A program made the position numbers and the translations under genes. A model generated the notes under the pieces. It was not told the DNA's origin. It searched no databases and saw only the letters and a program-made list of their open reading frames with translations. From Methylophilales bacterium (lineage in GTDB: Bacteria > Pseudomonadota > Gammaproteobacteria > Burkholderiales > Methylophilaceae): a stretch of DNA of 7,970 bases. Location of the stretch: positions 1 to 7,970 of the forward strand of contig JABMNG010000183.1 of NCBI GenBank assembly GCA_013205275.1, given 5' to 3'. Below, in pieces: positions 1 to 6,598 of the stretch (the first letter of the stretch is position 1; each line of letters starts with the position of its first letter).

Positions 1-927
1 ATCGCTAAACATATGGGGATTAAAATAAATTTAGAAGCTTGGCAAAGATTAGGTCATGATATTCCGTTGCTAGTTAATTGCAAACCTGCGGGTGAACATT
101 TAATGGAAAGATTTTATAAAGCAGGGGGAATTCCTGCAGTCATGCAAGAGCTAATAAAACAAAAAAAATTACATACCTCCGTGAAGACGGTAAGTGGCAA
201 AACTTTAGGTGAAAACTTAAAATTCAAAATCAAATTAGATACAGATGTAATAAAGTCTTTTGAGGATCCTGTGGTTGAAAATGCTGGTTTTATTGTCATG
301 AGAAGTAATTTCTTTAATTCAGCGGTGATGAAAACATCTGTAATTAGCGATGAGTTTAGAGAAAGATATTTATCTAATCCAAAACACCTAAATGCTTTTG
401 AAGCAAAAGCCGTGGTGTTTGAAGGGCCTGAGGATTATCACCATAGAATAAACAGCCGTAAATTAAAAGTTGATGAACATTCTATTTTGATTATTCGAGG
501 CTGTGGACCAGTGGGTTACCCTGGCTCTGCAGAAGTTGTTAATATGCAACCACCCGATCGATTATTAAAACAGGGAATTAATGCGCTTCCAACCTTAGGC
601 GATGGCAGACAAAGTGGTACGTCTGAAAGCCCTTCTATTCTTAATGTTTCTCCAGAATCTGCAATTGGAGGAGATTTAGGCATTGTTAAAACGGGCGATA
701 AAATTAGAATTGATCTGAATAAAAGAAGAGTTGATCTTCTAATATCACCTGCTGAATTTAAAAGGAGAAGAAGACTTAGAAAAATACCTAAACTTAATAA
801 TCAAACACCTTGGCAAGAAATTGCAAGAAATACGGTTGGTCAATTGGAGGATGGGGCTTGTATTAATTTGGTTGGAGTTTATTTAGATATTACGAATAAA
901 AAAGGAATGCCAAGAAACTCTCATTAA
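1..927 (+). CDS. IlvD/Edd-family sugar-acid dehydratase, C-terminal part (5' end outside window)
   Basis: Predicted to remove water from an aldonic acid (pentonate or similar) to give the 2-keto-3-deoxy acid, in the cytoplasm. The frame is open from base 1 (reading I-A-K-H before the first Met at 13), so the gene starts upstream. About 308 residues are visible; family members have roughly 580, so about the first 270, including the Fe-S cysteine ligands, are missing. Visible family marks are GHDIPLLVN followed by KPAGEH, PVVENAG, RGCGPVGYPGSAE, and the active-site stretch GDGRQSGTSESPSILN, with the Ser codon at 613 and Thr codon at 619. In L-arabinonate dehydratase the equivalent Ser and Thr are catalytic. 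GRQSGTS rather than the GRFSG type of dihydroxyacid dehydratase (IlvD) points to a sugar-acid dehydratase rather than branched-chain amino acid synthesis. The protein ends in Arg-Asn-Ser-His, keeping the C-terminal His usual in this subgroup. The stop overlaps the next start by one base (TAATG). Exact substrate unknown. Confidence 0.9.
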   Translation: MAKHMGIKINLEAWQRLGHDIPLLVNCKPAGEHLMERFYKAGGIPAVMQELIKQKKLHTSVKTVSGKTLGENLKFKIKLDTDVIKSFEDPVVENAGFIVMRSNFFNSAVMKTSVISDEFRERYLSNPKHLNAFEAKAVVFEGPEDYHHRINSRKLKVDEHSILIIRGCGPVGYPGSAEVVNMQPPDRLLKQGINALPTLGDGRQSGTSESPSILNVSPESAIGGDLGIVKTGDKIRIDLNKRRVDLLISPAEFKRRRRLRKIPKLNNQTPWQEIARNTVGQLEDGACINLVGVYLDITNKKGMPRNSH

Positions 928-1898
928 TGACTAAGCCTAAAATTTTAGTAACAAGAAAAATCTCCGACACTGCAGAACAGCAATTAAATGATAATTTTGA
1001 TGTCACTTTAAATCTTAAAGATAAGGCTATCCCTTATGAAAATTTAGCAAAAACATGCAATGAATATGATGGTGTAATAGCAACAAGCTTTGATAAATTT
1101 GATAAAAATTTTTTCAATAACATGAATGGCAGGCTAAAAATTATTGCAAGTGTTGCAGTAGGATATGATAATATTGACATTCCAGCTGCTAAAGAAAAAA
1201 ATATTATCATCACCAATGCTCCTAATGTTTTAAACGATGCTGTGGCAGAAGTAACTTTGCTTTTAATGTTGGGGGCAGCTCGAAAAGCTCTTGAGGGTTT
1301 GTCTTTAGTTAAATCTGGAAAATGGAAAGATGCAAAAGTCGATTTTACTAATTTTATGGTCGGCAAACCTATGACAGGTAAAACTTTAGGAATTATAGGA
1401 ATGGGACGAATTGGACGAATCGTTGCAGAACGGGCTAAGGGTTTTGGAATGAAAATTATTTATTTTAATAGAAAAAAAGTTTCAGCAGAATTAGAGTTAG
1501 GTGCAAAATATTTTGACAATATAAATAAAATGATGCCACATTGTGATTATGTTTCTATTCACTGTCCTGCAACACCAGAGACCAAACATATTTTAAATAA
1601 AGAGGCGATTCAATTATTGTCACAACATGCGATTGTAATTAACACCTCAAGAGGCGCGACAGTAGATGATAATGCGCTAATTGAAGCACTAGAAAATAAT
1701 AAAATATATGCCGCAGGTTTAGATGTGTTTAATAATGAGCCAAAATTAGATGAGAGATATTTAAAATTAAATAATTGTTTTACCCTTCCCCATATTGGTA
1801 GCGCTAATGATGAAACGCGTGCAGCTATGAGTATGATGGCTGTTAATAATATTGTAGCGCACTTCAATAAATCTGCATATCTTTCAAGAATAGTTTAG
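927..1898 (+). CDS. D-isomer-specific 2-hydroxyacid dehydrogenase (glyoxylate/hydroxypyruvate reductase-like)
   Basis: A cytoplasmic enzyme of 323 residues, normal for the family, that interconverts a 2-ketoacid and a D-2-hydroxyacid. The Rossmann motif GMGRIG lies at residues 158-163. The catalytic triad is complete: Arg242 (in TSRGA), Glu271 (in NNEP) and His289 (in LPHIGSA). After the second beta strand (IIYF) comes Asn181-Arg182-Lys183-Lys184 instead of an acidic residue, which suggests NADP(H) rather than NAD(H), as in the GhrB / plant-type glyoxylate-hydroxypyruvate reductases. SVAVGYDNID at 75-84 is the usual substrate-loop region. The start overlaps the dehydratase stop by one base and has no good Shine-Dalgarno (an AAAGGA lies 20 bases upstream), so translation is probably coupled. 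In this operon it may reduce glyoxylate or hydroxypyruvate, or oxidise a hydroxyacid product. Family sure; substrate inferred. Confidence 0.9.
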   Translation: MTKPKILVTRKISDTAEQQLNDNFDVTLNLKDKAIPYENLAKTCNEYDGVIATSFDKFDKNFFNNMNGRLKIIASVAVGYDNIDIPAAKEKNIIITNAPNVLNDAVAEVTLLLMLGAARKALEGLSLVKSGKWKDAKVDFTNFMVGKPMTGKTLGIIGMGRIGRIVAERAKGFGMKIIYFNRKKVSAELELGAKYFDNINKMMPHCDYVSIHCPATPETKHILNKEAIQLLSQHAIVINTSRGATVDDNALIEALENNKIYAAGLDVFNNEPKLDERYLKLNNCFTLPHIGSANDETRAAMSMMAVNNIVAHFNKSAYLSRIV

Positions 1899-1986
1899 AA
1901 CAATTAGAGGTTGTATTTAGCAGCTAATTCAAATTTTAAAGTATATTTTGATTTTCACTTATGTTTAAATAATTCATTATTAAATA

Positions 1987-1995
1987 AAAGGGGAA
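1987..1995 (+). promoter_or_regulatory. Strong ribosome binding site of dctP
   Basis: AAAGGGGAA ends five bases before the ATG at 2001, with 7 bases from the last G to the start. It is the best Shine-Dalgarno match in the window. It decides the dctP start: an in-frame TTG at 1911 would add 30 residues ahead of the signal peptide and has no such site. It fits the high expression expected of a periplasmic binding protein. Confidence 0.75.
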
Positions 1996-2000
1996 ATAAC

Positions 2001-3014
2001 ATGAAACAACTAACAAAAAAAATTGCAATCTTTTTTGCAATTTTATCCTTAGTGAGTCCTGCATATGCACAAATAACGCTTAAAGCAGAAACTCATCATG
2101 GAGCTCAAACACCTTCTGGAAAAGCTGCTACGCAGTTTGCTGCAGATGTTGCGGCAAATACCAATGGAAGAGTAAAATTTGTAATATTCCATTCAGCATC
2201 TTTGACAGGAAAAGCTCCTGAAGTATGGAACTCTGCACGATCTGGAATCATTGACTGTGATATGACGGGTGCAGCTTATCAAACAGGAAAAAATGCAGCT
2301 TTCCAATTCGCTGGTGATATTATGGGAGGATACGAAACACCTTACCAAATGTATGACTGGTTAAATTCAGGTGGACGTGCTGCGTTAAATAAACTTTATA
2401 ACAAATATGATATGGAGTTTATTAATTGGTGGATTCCAGGACAAGAATCTTTGATTTCTGGAAAACCACTTAGAGGTGTTGCGGGTCTTAAAGACTGGAA
2501 ATTTAGATCACCTCCAGGAATGGAAACTGAAATATTTGCATTTCTTGGCTCAAAACCAATCGTGATGGATTTCGGTGAAGTTCCAACTGCATTACAAACT
2601 GGAGTTATCGATGGTGCTGATTATTCAACACTTGCAAATAATTTAACAACAGGCTTGTATGACACAAACAAACATGCTTCTTATCCAGGCTTTCATTCTA
2701 TGCCCGCTGACCATTTAGCTTGCAACAAAAAGAAATGGGATTCTTTAAGTGCTGCAGACAAAGACGGCATTAGAAAAGCAATGGTTAAAGCTGCTATGGG
2801 CGTAACTAAATCTATGGAAGTTGAGAATGAAAAAGCTGTAAAAATCCTTAAAGAAAAAGGTGTTACACTTCATGACTTTTCGAAAGAAGACAGAGCAAAG
2901 TTTAGAGAAGCTTCTATAAAGTCTTGGGATAGCTGGAAAACAAGAAGTCCAGAAGCCAAACTTTTAGTTGAGTCACACGTTGCTTACATGAAAAAAATTA
3001 ATTTAATTAAATAA
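2001..3014 (+). CDS. dctP: TRAP transporter periplasmic solute-binding protein, DctP family
   Basis: The soluble periplasmic receptor of a TRAP transporter, which delivers an organic acid to the DctQM membrane complex. The product is 337 residues, normal for DctP. A Sec signal peptide is clear: basic start (Lys2, Lys6, Lys7), hydrophobic core IAIFFAILSLV, and a probable signal peptidase I cut after Ala-Tyr-Ala at residue 23. The family core is present: DWKFRSPPG with Arg169, the position that in DctP proteins pairs with the substrate carboxylate, then GEVPTALQTGVIDGAD at 192-207. Start chosen at 2001 for the signal peptide and the strong ribosome binding site. It is followed immediately by a hairpin and then dctQ. 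The operon context suggests an aldonic or related sugar acid as ligand, but the sequence alone does not name it. Confidence 0.95.
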   Translation: MKQLTKKIAIFFAILSLVSPAYAQITLKAETHHGAQTPSGKAATQFAADVAANTNGRVKFVIFHSASLTGKAPEVWNSARSGIIDCDMTGAAYQTGKNAAFQFAGDIMGGYETPYQMYDWLNSGGRAALNKLYNKYDMEFINWWIPGQESLISGKPLRGVAGLKDWKFRSPPGMETEIFAFLGSKPIVMDFGEVPTALQTGVIDGADYSTLANNLTTGLYDTNKHASYPGFHSMPADHLACNKKKWDSLSAADKDGIRKAMVKAAMGVTKSMEVENEKAVKILKEKGVTLHDFSKEDRAKFREASIKSWDSWKTRSPEAKLLVESHVAYMKKINLIK

Positions 3015-3033
3015 TTAATTTAAAAAATTATCT

Positions 3034-3060
3034 ACAGAGGGCTAAACCTTAGCCCTCTGT
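3034..3060 (+). terminator. Perfect 12-bp hairpin between dctP and dctQ (leaky terminator or mRNA stabiliser)
   Basis: The arms at 3034-3045 (ACAGAGGGCTAA) and 3049-3060 (TTAGCCCTCTGT) are exact reverse complements around a 3-base ACC loop; a T-G wobble could extend the stem by one pair. The stem contains a run of G/C pairs in an otherwise AT-rich spacer. On the + strand it is followed by GTAAATAAATTTC, not a T-run, so it is not a canonical intrinsic terminator. A stable hairpin just after a binding-protein gene commonly protects the upstream mRNA from 3' exonucleases or partly terminates transcription, giving more DctP than DctQM. Structure is seen; role is inferred. Confidence 0.7.
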
Positions 3061-3073
3061 GTAAATAAATTTC

Positions 3074-3649
3074 ATGGCCTCCGAACCAATAATAGATTTA
3101 GCTAAAGAAGACAAAGTAGCAAGCGTTGACAATTTTGAAATTACTTGGTTCGACCGAATAACTCTTTTTATATCTCACACTACTAAATATCTAACTCCAA
3201 TTATTGTTATGGTAATGTTTTATGAGGTTTTTGTAAGATACATACTCGTTAAACCTACCATGTGGGCTAATGAATTATCCTTATGGCTAGCGGGTATTAT
3301 TTATTGCATCGGCGGAGTTTATGCGAGCCGACTAAGATGCCATATTAGAATTGTTACTCTTTATGATTTTGTTTCTAGAAAAACTCAAAGAATTTTTGAT
3401 TTAATTGGAGTCATTGTACTTATTTTATACGCCGCCGCTGTTATTTATGGGGGTTACTTTGATGCAAAGAATTCCTTCATGACATGGGAAAAATTAGGGA
3501 CGGTTTGGGATCCTCCAATTCCAGCGGTTATGAAACCTCTTATTTTAATTACCATTTTTTTAATGGCTATTCAGTCGATTAATAATTTAATTATAGATTG
3601 GAATAAGAATAAAGAAAAAGCTTATGATCCAGCAAAGGACTTGAGATAA
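3074..3649 (+). CDS. dctQ: TRAP transporter small membrane subunit, DctQ family
   Basis: The small integral membrane protein of the TRAP transporter, which pairs with DctM. Of its 191 residues, about four membrane spans can be read: roughly 39-59, 66-84, 107-128 and 153-174, with a long polar N-terminus. The stretch around TMWANELSLWLAGIIYCIGG and the following basic HIRIV is typical of DctQ. The start is fixed: an in-frame TAA at 3062-3064 prevents upstream extension, and the next Met codons fall inside the first membrane span. No Shine-Dalgarno is visible before the ATG; the spacer is occupied by the hairpin and then AT-rich bases, so initiation is probably weak. The stop directly abuts the dctM start (TAAATG). 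Confidence 0.92.
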   Translation: MASEPIIDLAKEDKVASVDNFEITWFDRITLFISHTTKYLTPIIVMVMFYEVFVRYILVKPTMWANELSLWLAGIIYCIGGVYASRLRCHIRIVTLYDFVSRKTQRIFDLIGVIVLILYAAAVIYGGYFDAKNSFMTWEKLGTVWDPPIPAVMKPLILITIFLMAIQSINNLIIDWNKNKEKAYDPAKDLR

Positions 3650-4963
3650 ATGGATCTTGGAACAATATCGCTTCTTATTTTATTTGGTTTAGTTATTTTA
3701 ATTTTAATTGGTATCCCGTTAGGATTTGCTTCTGGTTTTCTTGGTGCTCTAATTGTTTACATTAAGATAGGTCCTGATGGCTTGGGAATTCTAATGGCCA
3801 GAATGTATTCACTGGTTATTACCTACGCTTTTTTATCAATACCATTATTTATTTTTATGGCTAGTCTTTTAGAGCGGTCGAATATTGCTCGAGATTTATA
3901 CGACTCTCTAAATGCATGGCTAAAAAAAACTCGCGGGGGGGTTGGTGTGGTGACTGCGATCATGGCAACTCTTATGGCTGCGATGAGTGGAATTATTGGT
4001 GGAGAAATTGTCCTATTAGGTCTCATTGCTTTACCGCAAATGTTACGACTTAAATATAATCAAGATTTAGCAATTGGTATAGTGTGTGCTTCTGGATCTC
4101 TGGGTACGATGATTCCGCCATCAATTGTTTTAATTATTTATGGATTAGTAACTTCAACTTCTATTACTTTATTATTTAAAGAAGCTTTTGTTCCTGGTTT
4201 AATGTTATCCGGCTTGATCATTGCTTACATACTTATTAGAACGAGATTACAACCCCACTTAGCTCCTATTGATGAGAATGAACCTGTGCTAACATTTAAA
4301 GAAAAATTAAAATTTTTACCAGGCTTTATTCCTCCAGCAATTTTAGTCGTAGTAGTATTGGGTTCTATTTACGCAGGTATCACTGGAATTACCGAAGCAG
4401 CAGGTATGGGATGTGTTTTTACTTTAATTATAATTTATTTTAGAAAAGAATTAAGCTGGTTTCTTTTTAAAGACGCGGTGACAAGAACATTTAAAGCAAC
4501 AGGCACTATTATAACCATTACTTTTGGTGCAACTGTTTTAGCTGGAGCCTATTCATTAATTGGAGGTCCTGCTTACATTTCAAGTTCAATTTTAGATTTA
4601 AATGTAGCGCCAATGACAGTTATTGCAATCATGATGCTAATATTTTTTTTTTTAGGAGCCTTTATGGATTGGACTGGAATAGTTCTACTTACGATGCCAG
4701 TTTTTTTACCAATTGTTATTAAATTAGGATTCGACCCTATTTGGTTTGGAATTTTATTTTGTATAAATATGCAGGTATCATTTTTAACTCCTCCCTTTGG
4801 CCCTGCAGCATTTTATTTAAAATCAGTAACTCCACCTCATATTTCATTAATTGATATCTTTAGATCTTTTGGACCATTTATTGTCATACAACTTATAGTA
4901 TTGCTAATAGTTATGTTTATTCCTGAAGTTGCGCAAAACTTTCACCCGTTTAAAAATCCTTAA
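3650..4963 (+). CDS. dctM: TRAP transporter large membrane subunit, DctM family
   Basis: The large permease subunit of the TRAP transporter, a Na+-driven carboxylate importer of the ion-transporter superfamily. It has 437 residues, a usual DctM length, and many hydrophobic segments throughout. The two inverted-repeat hairpin motifs are visible: MIPPSI at 154-159 in the first half and TPPFG at 380-384 in the second. GITGITEAAGMG at 243-254 and FMDWTGIVLL at 338-347 are also family marks, as is KTRGGVG at 93-99. AAAGGA at 3634-3639, inside the end of dctQ and 10 bases before the ATG, is a plausible ribosome binding site. Two homopolymer tracts lie in the gene (A8/G7 near 3922-3941 and T11 at 4643-4653), yet the frame is intact. 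Confidence 0.96.
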   Translation: MDLGTISLLILFGLVILILIGIPLGFASGFLGALIVYIKIGPDGLGILMARMYSLVITYAFLSIPLFIFMASLLERSNIARDLYDSLNAWLKKTRGGVGVVTAIMATLMAAMSGIIGGEIVLLGLIALPQMLRLKYNQDLAIGIVCASGSLGTMIPPSIVLIIYGLVTSTSITLLFKEAFVPGLMLSGLIIAYILIRTRLQPHLAPIDENEPVLTFKEKLKFLPGFIPPAILVVVVLGSIYAGITGITEAAGMGCVFTLIIIYFRKELSWFLFKDAVTRTFKATGTIITITFGATVLAGAYSLIGGPAYISSSILDLNVAPMTVIAIMMLIFFFLGAFMDWTGIVLLTMPVFLPIVIKLGFDPIWFGILFCINMQVSFLTPPFGPAAFYLKSVTPPHISLIDIFRSFGPFIVIQLIVLLIVMFIPEVAQNFHPFKNP

Positions 4964-4975
4964 AATGAAAATTCA

Positions 4976-5845
4976 ATGAAACAAATTGCATTCATAGGCA
5001 TTGGTTTAATGGGTTTGCCCATGGCAAAAAACTTATTAAAAGCAAATTATCCTCTTAAAGTTTTTAATAGATCTTCCAAAAAAGCAGAAGTTTTAAAAGA
5101 ACATAAAGCTATTGTTGCAAAATCGATCAAAGAAGTTGTAACAAATGCTGATGTTATTATTACCATGCTTACAGACGATAGCGCTGTTGACTCAGTGATG
5201 AAAAGCAAAGAGTTTTTAGATAACCTAAAATCTGGCTCAACAGTTATCGATATGAGCTCTGTAAAGCCAGAAACTGCAAAATTTCATGGCACTTATTTAA
5301 TGTCTAAAAATATAAATTATTTAGATGCCCCAGTTTCAGGAGGAACAATTGGAGCAGAGGAAGGAAGCCTTGCTATTATGGTAGGAGGCGAACAAAAGGT
5401 TTTTGATAATTGTTTAGCTATTCTAAAAGTTATTGGTAATCCAACTTTAGTTGGTCCTTTATCAAGCGGACAAGTTTCAAAACTTGCAAATCAAATTATT
5501 GTTGGTTTAACCATTGGCGCTGTGGCAGAAGCAATAACCCTGTGTGAGAGAGCTGGGGCAAATCCTGAAAAAATGATTAAGGCCTTAACAGGGGGTTGGG
5601 CGGATAGTAAGATTTTGCAAACTCATGGACAAAGAATGATCAAAAAAGATTTTACTCCTAAGGGAAAAACTTCAACACATCTTAAAGATATGAATAATAT
5701 TTTAGGTTGCGCGAAAAACTTTGATTTACATTTGCCTATTTCAACTTTAGTAAAAGAAATGTATAATAATCTAGTAAAAAATGGATGTGGCGATCAAGAC
5801 CACAGTTCATTATATAAAGAAATTGAAAGATTGAATAAAAAATGA
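4976..5845 (+). CDS. Beta-hydroxyacid dehydrogenase, GarR/GlxR-like (tartronate semialdehyde reductase or 3-hydroxyisobutyrate dehydrogenase family)
   Basis: A cytoplasmic NAD(P)-dependent enzyme of 289 residues from the 6-phosphogluconate / 3-hydroxyisobutyrate dehydrogenase superfamily. The N-terminal Rossmann motif GIGLMG is at 8-13. Asn31-Arg32-Ser33 after the second strand favours NADP(H). The substrate loop DAPVSGG is at 117-123, the catalytic Lys169 sits in KLANQ, and Lys237-Asp238 plus a C-terminal GDQDHSS (272-278) complete the family pattern. KLANQIIV and the DHS ending resemble E. coli GarR/GlxR (2-hydroxy-3-oxopropionate reductase) more than HIBADH of valine breakdown, which usually has KxxNN. 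L-threonate dehydrogenase (LtnD) belongs to the same superfamily and is an alternative, especially with a DenD-like gene nearby. The start lies 12 bases after dctM, without a clear Shine-Dalgarno. The stop overlaps the SDR start (ATGA). Confidence 0.87.
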   Translation: MKQIAFIGIGLMGLPMAKNLLKANYPLKVFNRSSKKAEVLKEHKAIVAKSIKEVVTNADVIITMLTDDSAVDSVMKSKEFLDNLKSGSTVIDMSSVKPETAKFHGTYLMSKNINYLDAPVSGGTIGAEEGSLAIMVGGEQKVFDNCLAILKVIGNPTLVGPLSSGQVSKLANQIIVGLTIGAVAEAITLCERAGANPEKMIKALTGGWADSKILQTHGQRMIKKDFTPKGKTSTHLKDMNNILGCAKNFDLHLPISTLVKEMYNNLVKNGCGDQDHSSLYKEIERLNKK

Positions 5846-6585
5846 ACCAAAGATTAAGAAATAAAAATATTATTGTTACTGCAGCGGGCCAAGGAATAGG
5901 AAAAGCAACAGCTATAGCCTTTTGTAATGAAGGTGCCAATGTTATAGCTACAGATTTGAATAAAAAAACTTTAATAGATTTGAATAAAGAATATCCCAAA
6001 ATTAAAGTTTTTACTTTGGACTCAACCGATTATAATGCAGTTAAAGCTTTCGCAAAGACAATTGATAAAGTGGATGTACTGTTTAACGCTGTGGGGTTTG
6101 TCCATCATGGCACTATTTTAGATTGTGAAGAAAAAGATTGGGATTTTTCTTTTAATGTAAATATTAAATCTATGTATTTTATGATCAAATTGATTATTCC
6201 TAAAATGTTAGAAGTAAACAATGGAAATATTATAAATATTGCATCAGTTGCCTCAAGCATTAAAGGCTTTCCATTTAGATTTGTTTATGGAGCATCAAAG
6301 GCAGCAATCATTGGTTTAACCAAGTCAATTGCTGCAGACTTTGTAAAACAAAATATTAGATGTAATGCTATTGCGCCTGGAACCGTTCATACTCCTTCTT
6401 GGGAAGGAAGAGTCAGCGCGAGTAAAGATCCTGTACAAGCAAAAAAAGATTTTATAGCCAGACAACCCATGGGTAGACTAGGAACTCCTGAAGAAATTGC
6501 GTCAATGGCTGTATATCTTGCAAGTAATGAGTCATTATTTATAACAGGAAACACTTTTTCAGTTGATGGTGGAATTACAATATAG
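5842..6585 (+). CDS. Short-chain dehydrogenase, DHRS6/BDH2-like; likely 2-keto-3-deoxyaldonate 4-dehydrogenase
   Basis: A classical SDR of 247 residues, predicted to oxidise the C4 hydroxyl of a 2-keto-3-deoxy acid with NAD+. The nucleotide motif is TAAGQGIG at 13-20, with Ala in place of the usual first Gly, as in DHRS6. Asp38 (ATDLN) indicates NAD preference. NAVG is at 82-85, and the catalytic set is Asn107, Ser135, Tyr149 and Lys153. The stretch GFVHHGTILDCEEKDWDF is nearly that of human DHRS6 as recalled. Arg146, Arg190 and Arg207 align, with an offset of two, to the DHRS6 arginines reported to line its carboxylate site (Arg144, Arg188, Arg205). Bacterial relatives next to FAH hydrolases act on 2-keto-3-deoxy-L-fuconate or -pentonates, and here the FAH gene follows 13 bases later. 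A 3-hydroxybutyrate dehydrogenase or other hydroxyacid dehydrogenase is the alternative. Translation is coupled to the preceding gene by an ATGA overlap. Confidence 0.9.
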   Translation: MNQRLRNKNIIVTAAGQGIGKATAIAFCNEGANVIATDLNKKTLIDLNKEYPKIKVFTLDSTDYNAVKAFAKTIDKVDVLFNAVGFVHHGTILDCEEKDWDFSFNVNIKSMYFMIKLIIPKMLEVNNGNIINIASVASSIKGFPFRFVYGASKAAIIGLTKSIAADFVKQNIRCNAIAPGTVHTPSWEGRVSASKDPVQAKKDFIARQPMGRLGTPEEIASMAVYLASNESLFITGNTFSVDGGITI

Positions 6586-6587
6586 CT

Positions 6588-6593
6588 AAAGGA
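6588..6593 (+). promoter_or_regulatory. Ribosome binding site of the FAH-family gene
   Basis: AAAGGA lies 5 bases before the ATG at 6599, in the 13-base gap after the SDR stop. It supports this start; the encoded N-terminus MKLLRVGPFGKEKPAVLD is typical for the subfamily. Confidence 0.6.
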
Positions 6594-6598
6594 AGAAA

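Noticed and set aside
1034..1366. 110-codon open frame on the - strand within the 2-hydroxyacid dehydrogenase gene
   Set aside because: Lies entirely opposite a well-supported gene with complete catalytic motifs; its translation shows no recognisable domain.
1911..2000. In-frame TTG start 30 codons ahead of the dctP ATG
   Set aside because: It would place 30 residues before a clear signal peptide and has no ribosome binding site, whereas the ATG at 2001 has a strong one.
1899..2000. Internal promoter in the gap before dctP
   Set aside because: TTGATT at 1948-1953 and several AT-rich hexamers were tried, but no -35/-10 pair with 16-18 base spacing is convincing in such AT-rich sequence. A promoter here is possible but not supported.
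5736..5999. 87-codon - strand frame with hydrophobic stretches resembling membrane spans
   Set aside because: The hydrophobicity results from reading AT-rich sense codons backwards; it lies opposite the GarR-like and SDR genes.
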